The notes: generated by a model not told the origin, from the letters alone. A stretch of 64,000 nucleotides of DNA from Glandiceps talaboti (GCF_964340395.1 NC_135557.1:12108546-12172545); one strand, 5' to 3'. Numbered from the stretch's first letter, positions 34,342-45,522 are shown. Made by a program: numbers and translations.

Positions 34342-36932
34342 TTATCTGAACACAGTCCTCGGAGCTTTCGTCATCATTCGGCTCAGTTGGAAACCAGTGA
34401 GATAAACAAAGTGGTGATCCATCAGAATATGTGAACACGCCTTCACTAAATAGATCATTGGCGTCAAACCACGTGTGTCCTAAAAAGAGATGTACTGTAA
34501 CAGATCCCAATGTCGCGTGACTGCAAGCGTAGCATACTCTAAGTATTTGCACGAGTGCTTGCAGTGTTCTCTGTGGAGGTATAGGCTTACCGAGTGAAAG
34601 TGCAGCAAAAAAACATCGCAAGCACGAGTGCCAATATTCCTGAATACCCACACTGCAGAAAAAGTGTAGAACTGTTGCTTAGGACGATGTATGTAACGCC
34701 AGAAGATAAAATATATGATGTTGGTAAGATCTCTGTCGCGCCAGACGATAGAATGGTGATTAGATTTTTGTCTAGCCTGGTAACATGTTGTTTTCTTTAA
34801 GTTGCATGGTAGTTTTACAGTATTACTTATACAAATGCATGTGTGACGGAGTCAAAATTCTTTTCTCTTTTGAAAATACACAAATTAAGATATGTTCTAT
34901 TACAAAGGTACAACGCATCCAGAAGTTTGATAACATTGGGGTTGAGGATCCTAGGATGCGGACCCAATAAATCACTTTCATTGGATTTATTGAGCCATAT
35001 TATGTGTACAGCTATACAAATAAATTCAACCAAAGATGATTTAATACATGTGAGTAATATATTCAAAATGTCGTCACTCATGAATATTCAATTAGCTAAC
35101 TTGGATACGGAAGTGAGGTATCGTACATACAAAACTCTGAAACTAAAAACGTACCTGGAAATTGTTTTGACCAATGATGCTTGGTCATTGAATATTTGAC
35201 CATTCGAAATAAGTAAATGTCTTAAATTCGATGAATTTGGTTGACTTTGTATGCAAAACGTTAATAGTCTTAAAACATGCGATTTTTGGTACATATATGA
35301 TGACGTAATCGCGAAAATTTGCGACATGAGAAAATCTATTTTGTGATTCGGATGAATAACATAAAGTTAACGTCTCCTGTAAATGAATTGTGTTACAAGG
35401 GAAATATAACAAGATATTACTCCTTTTGAATTAATGGTCATTTTATACCAACCACATGCCTTATGTACTCGAGTAGGGCGTACAATATTATGAGTGAGTC
35501 CACTCTATATCTATCAAAACAATTCAAAAACTATTCTAGTTGCAGCAAGTGAAGCTTTGATATACTCTCAAACACGACAAACTAAACAGTAGCATGCTGC
35601 TACCAACCTATATCGTGTTTTGAGAACCACGTGACAAACATCATCACCATTTCCTCTTCATAAAATCTTATTAAATGGCCTCCATCTTGTTCACAGTATT
35701 CCTTAGCATCCATCCAAGGCAATTTCAATTTCGGGACCTTAACACCAGGGAATGGAGGGTCGTAAAATTCCAACGCTGTTGAATTCAAGTTTAATAAGCC
35801 ATTTTTATCTTGTGTTTTTTAATCTAACTCTTTGAGATTATGTGTTTTGTTTAAGAAAATCATGTTACTTGACCGTATCACATTTACGAACAAGCATCTG
35901 AACATTTTTAGGTCGAGGGAAAGAATGTGTTTAGCTCGAGGGGAAGCTTGTGCTTTGGTTCTGTCTGTCTGTCTGTCTGTCTGTCTGGCTGTCTGGCTGT
36001 CTGTCTGGCTGTGTGCCTGCCTGCCTGCCTGCCTGTCTGTCTGTCTGTCTGTCTGTATGTCTTCCTGTCTGTCTGCCTCTGTCTGTACTCTCTGTCTCTC
36101 TGTTTTGGTGTGTCTCTGTCCGTGTGCCTGTGTATGTGGTTGTACAATCTTTTTCAAATGACATGCAATTGGTACACGTATTTTACTTGTTATAAGTCTA
36201 GAAGTGATTAATTTTTCAGGAACATTCGTGCATATTAATCATCATATTTTGCATATAAAACAGACTTTGTACTTTTTCCTTGTTTTCTTGTATTTGTTTA
36301 GATAAGTCCCACTCCCCCTGTCCGTATATTCTGATCATTTCCTAAGTCGACCATTATATGTGTTTTGTACTATATGTCATCAATTATTTTTTTTTAAATA
36401 AATGACGACTTGTTTCTTAAATTCAAAGCATTTTTGACTGCGGAATGGTTGATACTAACGCAGACCAGAATAGTGTGTTAGCATAGCAGTTTACTTCTAC
36501 GGAAATCGAGGTATAGGTAAACAAAAAAGAGAAAAAACTAAAACTATGTAATTTGTTGCAAAGGGATGTGGTAAGCTATGAATGCACTTTGATGAAGTTA
36601 CACGCACAGTATCTCTGATAGGTGGGTTTCTCAATTAGCCGCAAATATTCAACCTCATTCAATGTGTACACTCTTTTGATTAAAGTGTGACTCTCCTCGC
36701 CATTCTTATTTACAAAATCTAATCCACTGCATGTAACAACAATCATTTTAGTTTGTGTCTATCTTAGTTTTAATCTAGCCTTTTTTCCTCAGTAGTATTA
36801 ATCAGTAAAAGTATCAACACAAATATATAATCTCGTCTTCTTACCCCATGTTAGTTGGATCCGTAAGACAATGTTAACAACAATAACAACTGCAACGAAT
36901 CGTACAGCACTATCCGACTTCATCCACTTCAT
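27819..36932 (-). CDS. two-domain membrane C-type lectin gene, copy B (nine exons)
   Basis: Predicted exons in minus order: 36932-36845 signal peptide, 35775-35608, 34479-34341 and 32572-32496 (CTLD1), 32117-31944, 30959-30809 and 29485-29418 (CTLD2), 28679-28350 stalk, 27934-27819 transmembrane and stop. All junction phases agree, and the total of 1311 bases gives 436 residues. Each CTLD has four canonical cysteines. CTLD1 has EPN and WND, the Ca2+ and mannose-type sugar ligands. CTLD2 has ELN and FND instead, so its sugar binding may differ or be lost. The protein should sit in the plasma membrane with both lectin domains outside and a tail of a few residues (KYAGY). Doubts are the GA in place of GT after 34341 and the improvised acceptor of the 30809-30959 exon, so B may be a pseudogene. 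Confidence 0.7.
28016..28091. repeat. (CAGA)n microsatellite, copy B
   Basis: Near-pure tetranucleotide tract, intron 8 of the lectin gene. Confidence 0.95.
28350..28679 (-). CDS. copy B exon 8: Thr-rich stalk
   Basis: 330 bases between TTCTTCAG|AC and T|GTAAGT. It reads [20 protein letters not shown] through [20 protein letters not shown] to [14 protein letters not shown]. It is rich in Thr, Pro, Asp and Met, with short TDVAG-type repeats. Confidence 0.75.
28760..29113. repeat. (TATG)n, (TA)n, short unique segment, (TA)n, (CATA)n, (TG)n
   Basis: Two TA tracts (about 28795-28852 and 28924-28990) enclose a 70-base unique segment with the direct repeat AGATTGATACTCACC. It lies in intron 7; copy A has a single TA tract here. 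Confidence 0.95.
29418..29485 (-). CDS. copy B exon 7: CTLD2 end
   Basis: 68 bases reading [16 protein letters not shown] and LYVCEY, with consensus acceptor CCTACAG and donor GTGAGG. One residue differs from A and the motif FND replaces the usual WND. Confidence 0.8.
29486..30808. other. intron 6 of copy B
   Basis: No further gene or element recognised. The same intron is in A (15142-16476) and C (45941-47285). Confidence 0.5.
30809..30959 (-). CDS. copy B exon 6: CTLD2 middle, with a changed 5' edge
   Basis: Donor GTAAGTTC follows directly (30808 and lower). It reads [16 protein letters not shown], then [18 protein letters not shown] and GEDCLSLK. The 5' edge in copy C starts at a proper TTGCAG acceptor; here an A-rich repeat has replaced it. 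CTTTAAAG| at 30960-30967 would keep the frame and make the exon 6 bases longer than C. Confidence 0.6.
30960..31725. repeat. A-rich degenerate minisatellite, copy B
   Basis: Same block as 16628-17320 in A, with its own rearrangements, including an extra TTTAAAGAAT-bounded piece. Absent from C. Confidence 0.8.
31944..32117 (-). CDS. copy B exon 5: CTLD2 start
   Basis: 174 bases reading [17 protein letters not shown], then [16 protein letters not shown] and AHGGFAV, with donor GTACGTAC. Confidence 0.8.
32219..32452. repeat. compound CA / CATA / CATG / CGCA array, copy B
   Basis: Includes a (CGCA)n block at about 32366-32400. It lies in intron 4, between the two CTLDs. Confidence 0.95.
32496..32572 (-). 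CDS. copy B exon 4: CTLD1 end
   Basis: 77 bases between acceptor ATACTAGTAG and donor G|GTTAGT. It reads [17 protein letters not shown] and QYDSWTKT: the WND motif and the last two cysteines of a C-type lectin domain. It joins exon 3 through AG+G. Copy A lacks it. Confidence 0.85.
32740..32880. repeat. (TATG)n and (TG)n, copy B
   Basis: Intron 3. In C the Penelope-like element sits inside the corresponding tract. Confidence 0.95.
33135..33700 (+). repeat. degenerate minisatellite of about 34-40 bp
   Basis: Variants of TGTTACGGACACTACATG and CTTACAAGCACTACGTA alternate through intron 3. The same array is in C (53365-53930). Confidence 0.75.
33701..34247. other. intron 3 remainder
   Basis: AT-rich, no gene seen. 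Confidence 0.5.
34248..34340. repeat. (TA)n tract touching a splice donor
   Basis: Begins at the first intronic base after exon 3 of copy B, so the donor reads AAG|GATATATA rather than AAG|GT. C has the same arrangement at 54476-54551. Confidence 0.9.
34341..34479 (-). CDS. copy B exon 3: CTLD1 middle
   Basis: Acceptor CTCTTTTTAG|GA. It reads [13 protein letters not shown], then [19 protein letters not shown] and EDCVQI. The EPN motif and second cysteine are present. The exon ends ATA AG followed by GATATA, so a canonical GT is missing. Confidence 0.8.
34480..35607. other. intron 2 of copy B
   Basis: Holds several frames of 60-118 codons on both strands (the longest plus frame is 34843-35199), all copied in C. 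None resembles a known domain and none has coding signals I can support. Confidence 0.5.
35608..35775 (-). CDS. copy B exon 2: CTLD1 start
   Basis: 168 bases from acceptor AATTCAACAG|CG to donor G|GTTGGT. It reads [19 protein letters not shown], then [18 protein letters not shown] and FSKHDI, the opening of a C-type lectin fold with its first cysteine and GGHL. Confidence 0.8.
35958..36062. repeat. (CTGT)n / (CTGC)n array, copy B
   Basis: Intron 1; mixed CTGT, CTGG and CTGC units. The C counterpart is 56168-56280 with two more CTGT units. Confidence 0.9.
36845..36932 (-). CDS. copy B exon 1: start codon and signal peptide
   Basis: Chosen start is ATG at 36932-36930. It reads [11 protein letters not shown], then the hydrophobic [12 protein letters not shown], then RIQLTW and one base before donor G|GTAAGA. 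A positively charged start and a 12-14 residue hydrophobic core fit a signal peptide. The open frame extends 22 codons upstream (to 36998), but those residues are unlike a signal sequence. Confidence 0.7.
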
Positions 36933-36995
36933 CGTGGAGTTGTCAGTTTTTCTGTGAGTGCATCGCCAGAGCGAGAATATGGAAATACACTTTGA

Positions 36996-37022
36996 CATAT
37001 ATATGTGTCGTGTAATGATTGG
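36996..37022 (-). promoter_or_regulatory. possible TATA and CCAAT boxes of copy B lectin gene
   Basis: In minus sense CCAAT (37022-37018) is followed by ACATATATATGT (37007-36996), about 64 bases upstream of the chosen start codon. The spacing is reasonable for a core promoter, but no start site is shown. Confidence 0.3.
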
Positions 37023-37394
37023 TCCAAATACCTATCCATTTGATCAAAGAGGAAAACAGACGATGGAATGGTTCGTTGTCGTCATGATTTTGATAAATAT
37101 ATGTAAAGGGTGTCCGGACCCCCCCCCCCCTCCGGTACATGCACCGTCTACCTAACGAGTATCAGGTACTGATTCGTACGGTTGGGTGTAACAGCTAAAT
37201 TTTGTAGGAGATGAACAAATTCCCTATTTTACATATACTAAAATAAGTAGTTCTTGATAAAGATTTTCGATATTTCGATATTTCGATGCTGATCTTGGTC
37301 CCAACAATGTTTGTAGCGCCCATGTAGTCTTTGATAGTTCTGGCGTTCAGCTCTGACATTTAAATACAAGAACTGTATAGAGACAATATTCTGC
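37023..37394. other. upstream flank of copy B gene
   Basis: Includes a run of C at about 37120-37130 and ATTTCGAT repeats near 37270. No gene. Confidence 0.5.
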
Positions 37395-37685
37395 TTACTT
37401 GACCAGATGGTGCCTTACTTGGTAGATTCGTTGATTTAAGAAAAGTATTTTTAGAAAACATTTCTCTTTAGCTTTTCGCACATCTGGTTTTGTGAGTTTT
37501 CGACAGCAGTGGGTGTCACGTGATGACTGTTGTGACCAGGGGCAGTAGAAATGTTTGGGAACAGGGAAATTATTTTTGTTAGTAGTAATCTTTGATCTAT
37601 GGTCGATAAATCGTTGCTTCAATGTTCCCCTTTTTTCACCCACGTATTGCTTGTCACATACACTGCACGTAAATAAGATAAATTA
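37395..37685 (-). pseudogene. Penelope-like element relic: GIY-YIG endonuclease fragment (B)
   Basis: The minus frame reads through CDKQYVGEKRGTLKQRF, IDHRSKI and PVPKHF, the usual start of a PLE GIY-YIG domain (C..C..YVG..L..R...H). It then runs on without a clear domain end. No RT part remains. The element differs from the intact one in copy C. Confidence 0.65.
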
Positions 37686-38084
37686 CATTTTTAGTATTGC
37701 AGTCAAGAGATTGTTTTATTCTGAAACCAGCTTTGCGAAAAGCCAAATATTGGATCAATGCACTGCATGTATGAACACGTATGGTTAATCATTTACAACA
37801 CCCCACCTGGCACACCCAAACTATGTATTTTTTTTCCACCCTTTCATTTCTATATAAACAACTAGTCTGAACATTTCTACTATCATTACCATTTTACTGT
37901 ATGTTTTACTGCCAGGAGAGAAGACGGATTGAGAATTGTATTTTTAATTTTAAGCAATTTTCTTGTTTTTAGTTCTTTTCCAGCTTTGTGATAGCACTGG
38001 TTATTTTAGTTCTTTTTTCAATTTATCCCAGACATTGTAGTTACTTTATTTTATTTTGTTGTATCTTTTAGATTTTTACACCTG

Positions 38085-38160
38085 AAGAAGAACCGGTCTG
38101 GTCACGAATCCTAGTGGAATAAAGAGGTTTCATTAACGAAATGGTGTCAGGTCCTTCTTT
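38085..38160 (+). other. retroelement-tail-like segment with CTGAAGA motif (B)
   Basis: CACCTGAAGAAGAACC, GGTCTGGTCACGAATCC and TAGTGGAATAAAG follow one another and are bracketed by ACACC (about 38088) and GGTGT (about 38145). The CTGAAGA..CGAA order recalls a hammerhead core, but the base after GAA is T, so a working fold is doubtful. The C copy is at about 58300-58375. Confidence 0.3.
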
Positions 38161-39490
38161 TCTTAAATTAAACACAACACTTGAAGTAAATTACCTTTAC
38201 ACAAATTCACTGTGGTAGCAGTAGTGGCAATACATAATGGAAAGCAGAATTAGACATGTTCATTTAAATTGTAGAACAAGAATTCGTCTGCCTGCAGTAC
38301 ATGTACCATCTGTATAGAGAATACAATATACATATTTCGTAGGACTCGATGTGACAGCTAAATCGATATGAAAGATTTCAAAAATTAAATACTAAAACAT
38401 TGTTTTTTAAAAAATTTACAATTCTTCTTTTTGTCCATATATCCCAATAATAAAATAATAATTAAACCTTACTAATTAACGGACAACCATACCACAGATA
38501 TTGTACAATGTTATCACATGACCGCATTCAGTAGTTACTTGAATAAATTAACAATTTACATATAAATATGCAACTGTGAGAGGTGAGCTATTGCCTTAAA
38601 TGTACCTTGGAACTCGACAAAAAAATGATTTTATGTCAGAATTAATGACAGTATATTAATGACAACAACTATACAGCCATATACTTTGTAATCTGGGTAA
38701 ATGGAATTGAGAGTTAATGTCCTCGGTATAATGTAATGCAATCTGATATAAGACAGCATTTCGCAGATGACGATTCCAAGTCCATAATTTTACACGTTTT
38801 TATTTCGATCACAGATGGCTTGATTGAGATGAAATTTGATTTCTCGGATCAGATTGTGTTTAATACGGCAATCGGTAAAAATAGATGCAAAATTAATACG
38901 CCTCGGGCATGGATCTAAATTTATCATTTATACTATGGTGTCCTGTGTCAGATTATGTCACCTTATGGCGAGTGGGGGGGGTGAAGGGTCACCGGTTGAG
39001 GGCGCTCAGTAGAACTAATTAATAAGGTAGTCATAGTAAAGTTGAAGAACAGTAAACTCTGATTTTGAAAAAAAAAAACCTCAACACCAGCTTTTCAAAT
39101 CATTACTTTATTAGATGGCACCTTGTAGGGAAAATATATTTTCGACAATAAACAGAAAGTAAATATTTGTAAACAAATATGGCTAATCCCAAGCACCTGC
39201 GGTCGAACTGACAGTTTCTCAGCAAACACTTCTAAGAAATTATAACTCATTAGATGATGAGCAATTACAGACTGGAAATATCTCCGTTTTTAAAAATAAA
39301 TGAATTACTCTAAGTCTAAAAACACAATGAGTGCCATAAAAATCTATTCAGAACAGAGAGGTAAAAGCACTTAACAATAAATGACTTTACACCAATGCAC
39401 TCTTCAACTGGGGAATGAATTCCTTCGTTTATATAGGCCTCTTTGATAATTTAAACCGAGCAATGATGATGAAGACTGATCTTCTAAATC
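38161..39490. other. unit spacer, no gene
   Basis: AT-rich. From about 39080 it matches copy A again (18605 on). Confidence 0.5.
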
Positions 39491-39496
39491 ATGCAT

Positions 39497-40113
39497 CAGT
39501 GGCAACCCATCTTACGTCAACGCCAGCCCATCTTATGTCAACGGCAACCCATCTTAATGGCAACCCATCTTAAGTCAATGCCAGTCCATCTTATGTCAAC
39601 AGCATCCCATCTCATGTCAGCAGCAACCAACCTTTCATCACTGGCAACCCATCTAAATGGCAACCCATCTTACGTCAACAGCAACCCATCTTATGTCAAT
39701 GGCAACCCATCTTATGTTAACAGTAACCCATGTTACGCCAACGGTAACACATTTTATGTTAATGGTAACCCATCTTATGTCAATGGTAACCCATCTTATG
39801 TTAACAGTAACCCATCTTATGTCAATGGTAACCCATCTTATGTTAATGGTAACCCATCTTATGTTAACAGTAACCCATCTTACATCAACAGTAACCCATC
39901 ATTCATCAACAGTTACCCATCTTATGTTAACAGTAACCCATCTTATGTTAACAGTAACCCATCTTATGTTAACAGTTACCCATCTTATGTTAACAATAAC
40001 CCATCTTATGTTAACAGTAACCCATCTTATGTTCATAGTAACCCATCTTATGTTAACAGTTACCCATCTTATGTTAACAGTAACCCATCTTATGTCAACG
40101 GCAATCCATCTTT
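39497..40113 (+). repeat. 21-bp minisatellite, copy B
   Basis: About 29 units, with the same start and end sequence as A and C. It lacks the internal run found at 19100-19250 in A. Confidence 0.9.
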
Positions 40114-40149
40114 AATCCACAAGTAAGTAAATGATATAAATAATGACTT

Positions 40150-40463
40150 ACTTACTGACTAACTGACTGACCGACCGACCGACCGACTGACCGACTAGTG
40201 GGTTGGTTGGTTGGTTGCTGGCTCGCTGGTTGGTTGTTTGGTTGGCTGGTTGGTTGGTTGGTTGGTTGGTTGGCTGGCTGGCTGGCTGGCTGGCTGGCTA
40301 GCCGGCTAATCGACTTGCAGGCTAGCAGGCAGGCTGGCAGGTTGTATGGCTGCCTGTCTGCATATCACATGCATGCATGCATGCATGCCTACCTGCCTCC
40401 CTGACTGGTGGGTGGATGGTTAAGTGGTTATGGGTTGCATGGGTGTTGGACAGACTGATTGAC

Positions 40464-40496
<33 letters not shown>

Positions 40497-40560
40497 GGCT
40501 GGCTGGCTGGCTGGCTGGCTGTCTGTGTGTCTGACTGTCTGACTGACTGACTGGTTAACT
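40150..40560. repeat. tetranucleotide cluster GACC / GGTT / GGCT / CATG / CTGT
   Basis: Single copy of the cluster that is doubled in A. Confidence 0.9.
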
Positions 40561-40777
40561 TCAGTATTCGTCTATGCAATAGATCTGTTGTACGATGAAT
40601 CTCCTTTAAGTGATTATTGAATTTTAGGCAGGTTGATTCTTTAATTGTCTTGAGTATTTGTTCTCCGTTTGCAATTCTTAAAAATGGTCATTTTATTCAC
40701 CAAACTATAAAGATTTTCCAAAAGTTCAAACTAATATGTGTTCCTCTTTGTCAATGACCATCGACTCTACCGTTGTC

Positions 40778-40930
40778 ATGGATTATGCAGACAATGTTGG
40801 TACGAGACAACGGACTAAGGGACGATCGTACAATGTCACACAAGCTCAACAAGCAAACATCGTTCGTTTGTGGGGGAGGGGGTCTGGCGTCAATGAGATT
40901 GCTGAACTTCATTTTTGCACTTCTAATCAA
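40778..40930 (+). pseudogene. transposase helix-turn-helix fragment, copy B
   Basis: MDYADNVGTRQRTKGRSYN, TQAQQANIVRLWGRGSGVNE and IAELHF, as in A. Breaks off after about 50 residues. Confidence 0.5.
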
Positions 40931-41129
40931 GTTTCGAAAACTTTCACTTTTATTACTTCATTTACTGCTGAGATGTTGATAAAAATACACTTTTAATGTG
41001 AGATACCGTGCTGGGTTTACAGTAGTATTTTGATGTGTTTACCATCATACAACAAAAACCTTTTCATTTGATGCTGTTGTCTGATTCGAATTGTCAGAAT
41101 ACATATTCCAATGAAGAATCTCTAGATCT

Positions 41130-41720
41130 TCTCCAATACTAAATGAAGATATTAAAAGTGTTTATACTCGATCAGTCGTAGGTTCTTAATCACGATCATC
41201 ACGACATAAATTTTTTCACTGACTGGACACTTCAGTCTAGATGATCGTGGGACGAAATTGCACTGTTTCTAAACAGTAGGGCGCCCCACGTGGCCGGATT
41301 GATAGAGTAAAGCACCAGAGCCAGTGATTGATTTAATAACAGACAATTTATTGGTAAGAGCGAAAAATAAATGTGACAGCCACCCAATTTCTTTTTTGTT
41401 TTCAATACATCAATGATAAAGTGACAATCATATCATATTATCATAAAAGTTACATCATAAGAAGAACGATATTTCGATAAAAACACAATGCCTTCCATTT
41501 AAATCATGTGACCACCATTATGAAAATTATCCATGAAATCTTATATATTTTGTGTTATGTTAAAATACCACTTTTCCTACATAACAGAGATATTCGACAA
41601 AGTAGCATAGCTAGCTATTAGTATTACAACAAATGTAAATTTATTTATTAAAATGTTCCAGGGGATACTCCTCTCAGCATTTTCCTAAACCCAAGCATGG
41701 CATGCCCATATTTACAATCA
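41130..41720 (-). repeat. dispersed repeat family, copy 4
   Basis: Same segment as 21740-22350. Confidence 0.55.
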
Positions 41721-42031
41721 AATGTATAAAAGCATCATACATATATTTTATATTTAAAAAGACATTCGTTTATTTTAAAGTTCTTCATAAATTCTCACCT
41801 CTGTATCTTACTAAATGTGTAACGAGATTGGATGAAATATATAGCTATTACCTCAATACGCATGTGTCGAGAATTAACTATAAATCCGGCAAGAGAACCT
41901 TTAAATACTCTGGAGCTGTTCTATGGAACAGTCTACCAACACATATTAAGCAGTGCAAAACAATTCACACTTTCAGGAACACATACATAAATCATCTTAT
42001 GTCAGAGAGGATGACTTCCAGTATGGTGTAA
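41702..42031 (+). pseudogene. LINE C-terminal fragment, copy B
   Basis: Open frame of 109 residues. After about 25 residues of non-homologous lead it reads KVLHKFSPLYLTKCVTRLDE, INYKSGKRTFKYSGAVLWNS and LPTHIKQCKTIHTFRNT, the characteristic last stretch of CR1/L2-type reverse transcriptase proteins. No RT core is left. Confidence 0.7.
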
Positions 42032-42199
42032 CTGGATGGCGGTGTAAATTTTATCTATTCATATTGGTGGGTTTTTTATTTTCTTGTCTTGTTAAGCTTT
42101 TTTTCCACATTGTTTATACTTTCTTTGTGTGGTATGTAATGTTTTTGGTGAGTGGTATTTTTCTTTCTACATACTTTTGATGACACTGTTGAATATCTC

Positions 42200-43572
42200 T
42201 AGAACAACTACCTCAATTCCTAAAGAGTGAGACTAAGTTAGCAGAATGTGTTGACTGGTCAAGAATGTAGCCAAGATTGGATTGATGATGTCATAATTTT
42301 TCAACAAAGGAGGCTTTTATAGTTCTCATAACAACTAACATGGCCCTACTTCAGAGGTGCATTCGGTAAACGAAACGTTTTGTCGACTAAGTGTGTAAAA
42401 AAACAGGGAACTACTTAAACCGATTGACTGTGACTGACTTTAGTCATAAAAACTTAACTCAGTGTTCCGTTGTGGCTAAAACCATACTCCCAATCACAAC
42501 TACATAACAACATTGGACGATTTCATAATTTAAAAACAAATTCAAAAAGCTCTACTACAGTGACTAGTAACAACATAATAAAAGAGACATTTGTTGAACT
42601 CATATACGTAAGGCCTAATAAAAACAATTATGTGGTTCCAATTACGCTCAATAATAGGTGGGGTAGGTAGATTTTTTATTTTATGTTATTATATTTTTAT
42701 TTGTGTGTGAGTGTCTATAATTCAGGTTTCCATTGTTTTTCCAAATGCTCTCTGTGTTGTTTATTTCTTCCTATCAGATGTAAAGTACAACCATTACAGA
42801 TTGGGAGAACAGTTTTAGAGTGTCTTTTTAAGTTGATGTCAGTTTCCGCATCTACTATTTCTCATAAGACTGCACAGTTTTTGGCAATTCTATTTTTTTC
42901 TGGAATACAAAACAATTTTTTTAGAATACGCAGTGAAAAGCTAGATGGGGGTTGGGTAACTGGAACCAAACAATATTTTGTTCAGGCCTAACTTTACTTA
43001 TCAATTGCCTAATAGTCTCTTAATTTTATGTCAGTGGAGCCTTCAGTAAATTACGTTTGGGAGGGCCAGGGAAATACATTTGACAAATCAGTCCTCAAGG
43101 AGGGCCATATTTTAGAAAATGAAAATTAGGTGTGGGTCACATTTTACTTGATTCACTTTTTATCTTACTTTGCATTATTTTGTATTTTGGAATGATCCCA
43201 CCGTCGCTACATTTCCAATACGTTTATATTGCTTCTACATCCCACCTTGCAATTACTGAAGGCCCCTCACTGTAATATATTCCTCATGTTGTTGTTTTTT
43301 CTGTTTCATTTACTAAGGTTACATATAAACTCATTTGGATGGGAGGCTGTGTATTGTAACTGTTTTTGTATATTTGTTATACCTTAAATTATGTCACTAT
43401 AATAAACTATTCTGCTACTACACTAGGTGTTCCCAGTTCATATAAAATAATGACAAAGCACCAGTGAACTGAGAATCATTGTAATGTTGGTGTTTTGTTG
43501 TTGTTGGTTTGTTTTGTTTTTTGAGGGGGGGATCGGTCGGGGGCAATGTATTCAATCTATCTAATGTTATGT
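42200..43572. other. unit flank, no gene
   Basis: Contains the deletion joint relative to A (about 42383). Frames here are short and unrecognised. Confidence 0.5.
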
Positions 43573-44040
43573 TATGTTTATTTATTAAAGTGTCATGTGT
43601 GGACTTACCCATAGCCACACACAGCCCCTAGGGCTTACAAGACACTAAAGTAATACAAATCTTTAACTTATGAATAATTAAGCGTACATATTTAAACATT
43701 TTACAAAAATTCCTTTCTCTTACAAAAAGCATCGCTAACAAAATTTTCGACAACGTCTCTTGTGTCAAAGTGAGGAGATATTTCCCTAGCTTTTGAAAAC
43801 AGAAACTCTCAAAATTCATGATAAAGTCCACAGTGAAAAAGGAAATCTATCTCATCTTCAACTGCGTCTTTGCAGAAATCACAAAGTCTTTCCTCCCTGT
43901 CTAAATTAGAAAATCTACCAGTTTCAATTTTTAAAGGAAGAATACCTAGTCTGAGCTGAGCTAAAGGTTACCGCTTACCACGTGACAAATTATACGTTAA
44001 ATAATTTTCCAGACCATAATGTTTTTTGAAAGTAACATAT
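43573..44040 (-). pseudogene. second LINE, 3' end and C-terminal fragment, copy B
   Basis: Uninterrupted by the A-specific DNA element, which shows the pre-insertion state. It lacks 42 bases present in A (27234-27275) and C (63953 on), between AAAATTT and TCGACAAC. Confidence 0.75.
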
Positions 44041-44279
44041 GTGTCTAATATGTGAAACTTTACAATATAATATTGTTGATGTAGTTTTGATTACAATGTT
44101 ATCGTTGGGGGCGTGCTAGATGCCAAGCAAACGAGTTTGATAGTGCTTATAACGATGTCTAGTACACTTATACAGATGCAACAGTTCGTTTGATCTGAAT
44201 TCCAACATGATAACCATTCTTTGGCATGGTGTTAAATAAATCAATTTGCACACTTGGTTGTCCAGCGTTGTATGATAGA

Positions 44280-44395
44280 TTAGTAACCAGCATATTTCAA
44301 TATAACTGTGACGATCGAAGGGACAACAAAGAAGGCTGCTATCCATGTCGTTGCTATGACAACTATCATCATGGACGCATTCTCCATTATTAAGC
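44280..44395 (-). CDS. copy C exon 9: transmembrane helix, tail and stop
   Basis: As in B but one helix residue differs (PSIVTV for PSIVIV). TAA is at 44280-44282. Confidence 0.75.
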
Positions 44396-44496
44396 CTATA
44401 ATAACATAAAAAAACATGAATGATAATTAGTTTCGGGAAAATATCTAATTATGTAAAAAAGAAATACAAAGAAGACAGACGGACGGACAGACAGAC

Positions 44497-44553
<57 letters not shown>

Positions 44554-45355
44554 CAAACAGACTCTCAGTATCGATAGTTTTGCAACTAATTTTAAGATAT
44601 TTCTTTGAGGTAGCCATAGCATGACATTTCAAATGTATTGTTACTATGGTATCGAATATCTAATCTACTGTAAAGCAATTTGTAAACTAATTTGTAGCAA
44701 TTCGAAAAATACTGTGGCCCATGTTTCTGCAATAAATGAAAATACCGTAAATAAAATCAGTATTCATGATAAAAAAAAATGTCTTCAAAATGAATACTAA
44801 CACCAACTTACATTTGCAAGGTCTCAATCCTTTACATTGAAATGCCTTCATCATACGATCCATGCCTGCCACATCCGTAACCGTATCCGTAGCCATGTCT
44901 ACCACATCCGTAGACGTTCCTGCTACATCCGTAACCATGTCTGTTACATACGTGGGGTTTGTTGTCATTTCATCAGTCGTTGGATTTGTTTTGTGTTGAG
45001 TCGTCTTAGATCTCTGCAGTTCTCTGACATGAGTCGGTGATTGAGTCTGTAATTGAGTCGGTGATGATGTGTAACAGGTGTCGTAGTTTTTACGGAATTT
45101 TCCAAAATAATTTCCTGTCAGGGTTGGTCTAGTCATAACGTCTGAAGAAAGCAAATGTATACATACAACCAATAAGTTTACAAATACACATACACACGGG
45201 TATATACGGGTATATATGTGAGTGTATGTATGTATGTATGTATGTATGTATGTATGTATGTATGTATATATATATATATATATATTACGCTCTGCCACTG
45301 CGGTATAGAGCACTGTCTTAGCAGATTGATACTCACCAGATTGATACTCACCGAG

Positions 45356-45424
<69 letters not shown>

Positions 45425-45522
45425 CATACATACATACATACATACATACATACATACAAACATACAAACATACATACATACATACATACATACATACATA
45501 CATACATACATACATACATACA

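Larger units (their letters stand above)
27571..44090. repeat. tandem array unit B (about 16.5 kb)
   Basis: The whole unit recurs as C. The B-to-C offset is about 16460 near 28-29 kb and 15941 near 32 kb; beyond the Penelope insertion it is steady at about 20207-20229 from 33 kb to 43.7 kb. Unit A matches at both ends but lacks about 32455-39080. Confidence 0.9.

Noticed and set aside
34335-34345. ATATCCTT, the U12-type donor consensus, at the CTLD1 exon edge
   Set aside because: It lies on the plus strand, opposite to the gene.
34843-35199. Plus-strand 118-codon frame in intron 2, copied at 55053-55409
   Set aside because: No domain, no coding signal; conserved only because B and C are recent duplicates.
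39497-40113. CRISPR-like array of 21-bp repeats
   Set aside because: Units are directly adjacent with no spacers, and the genome is eukaryotic; this is a minisatellite.
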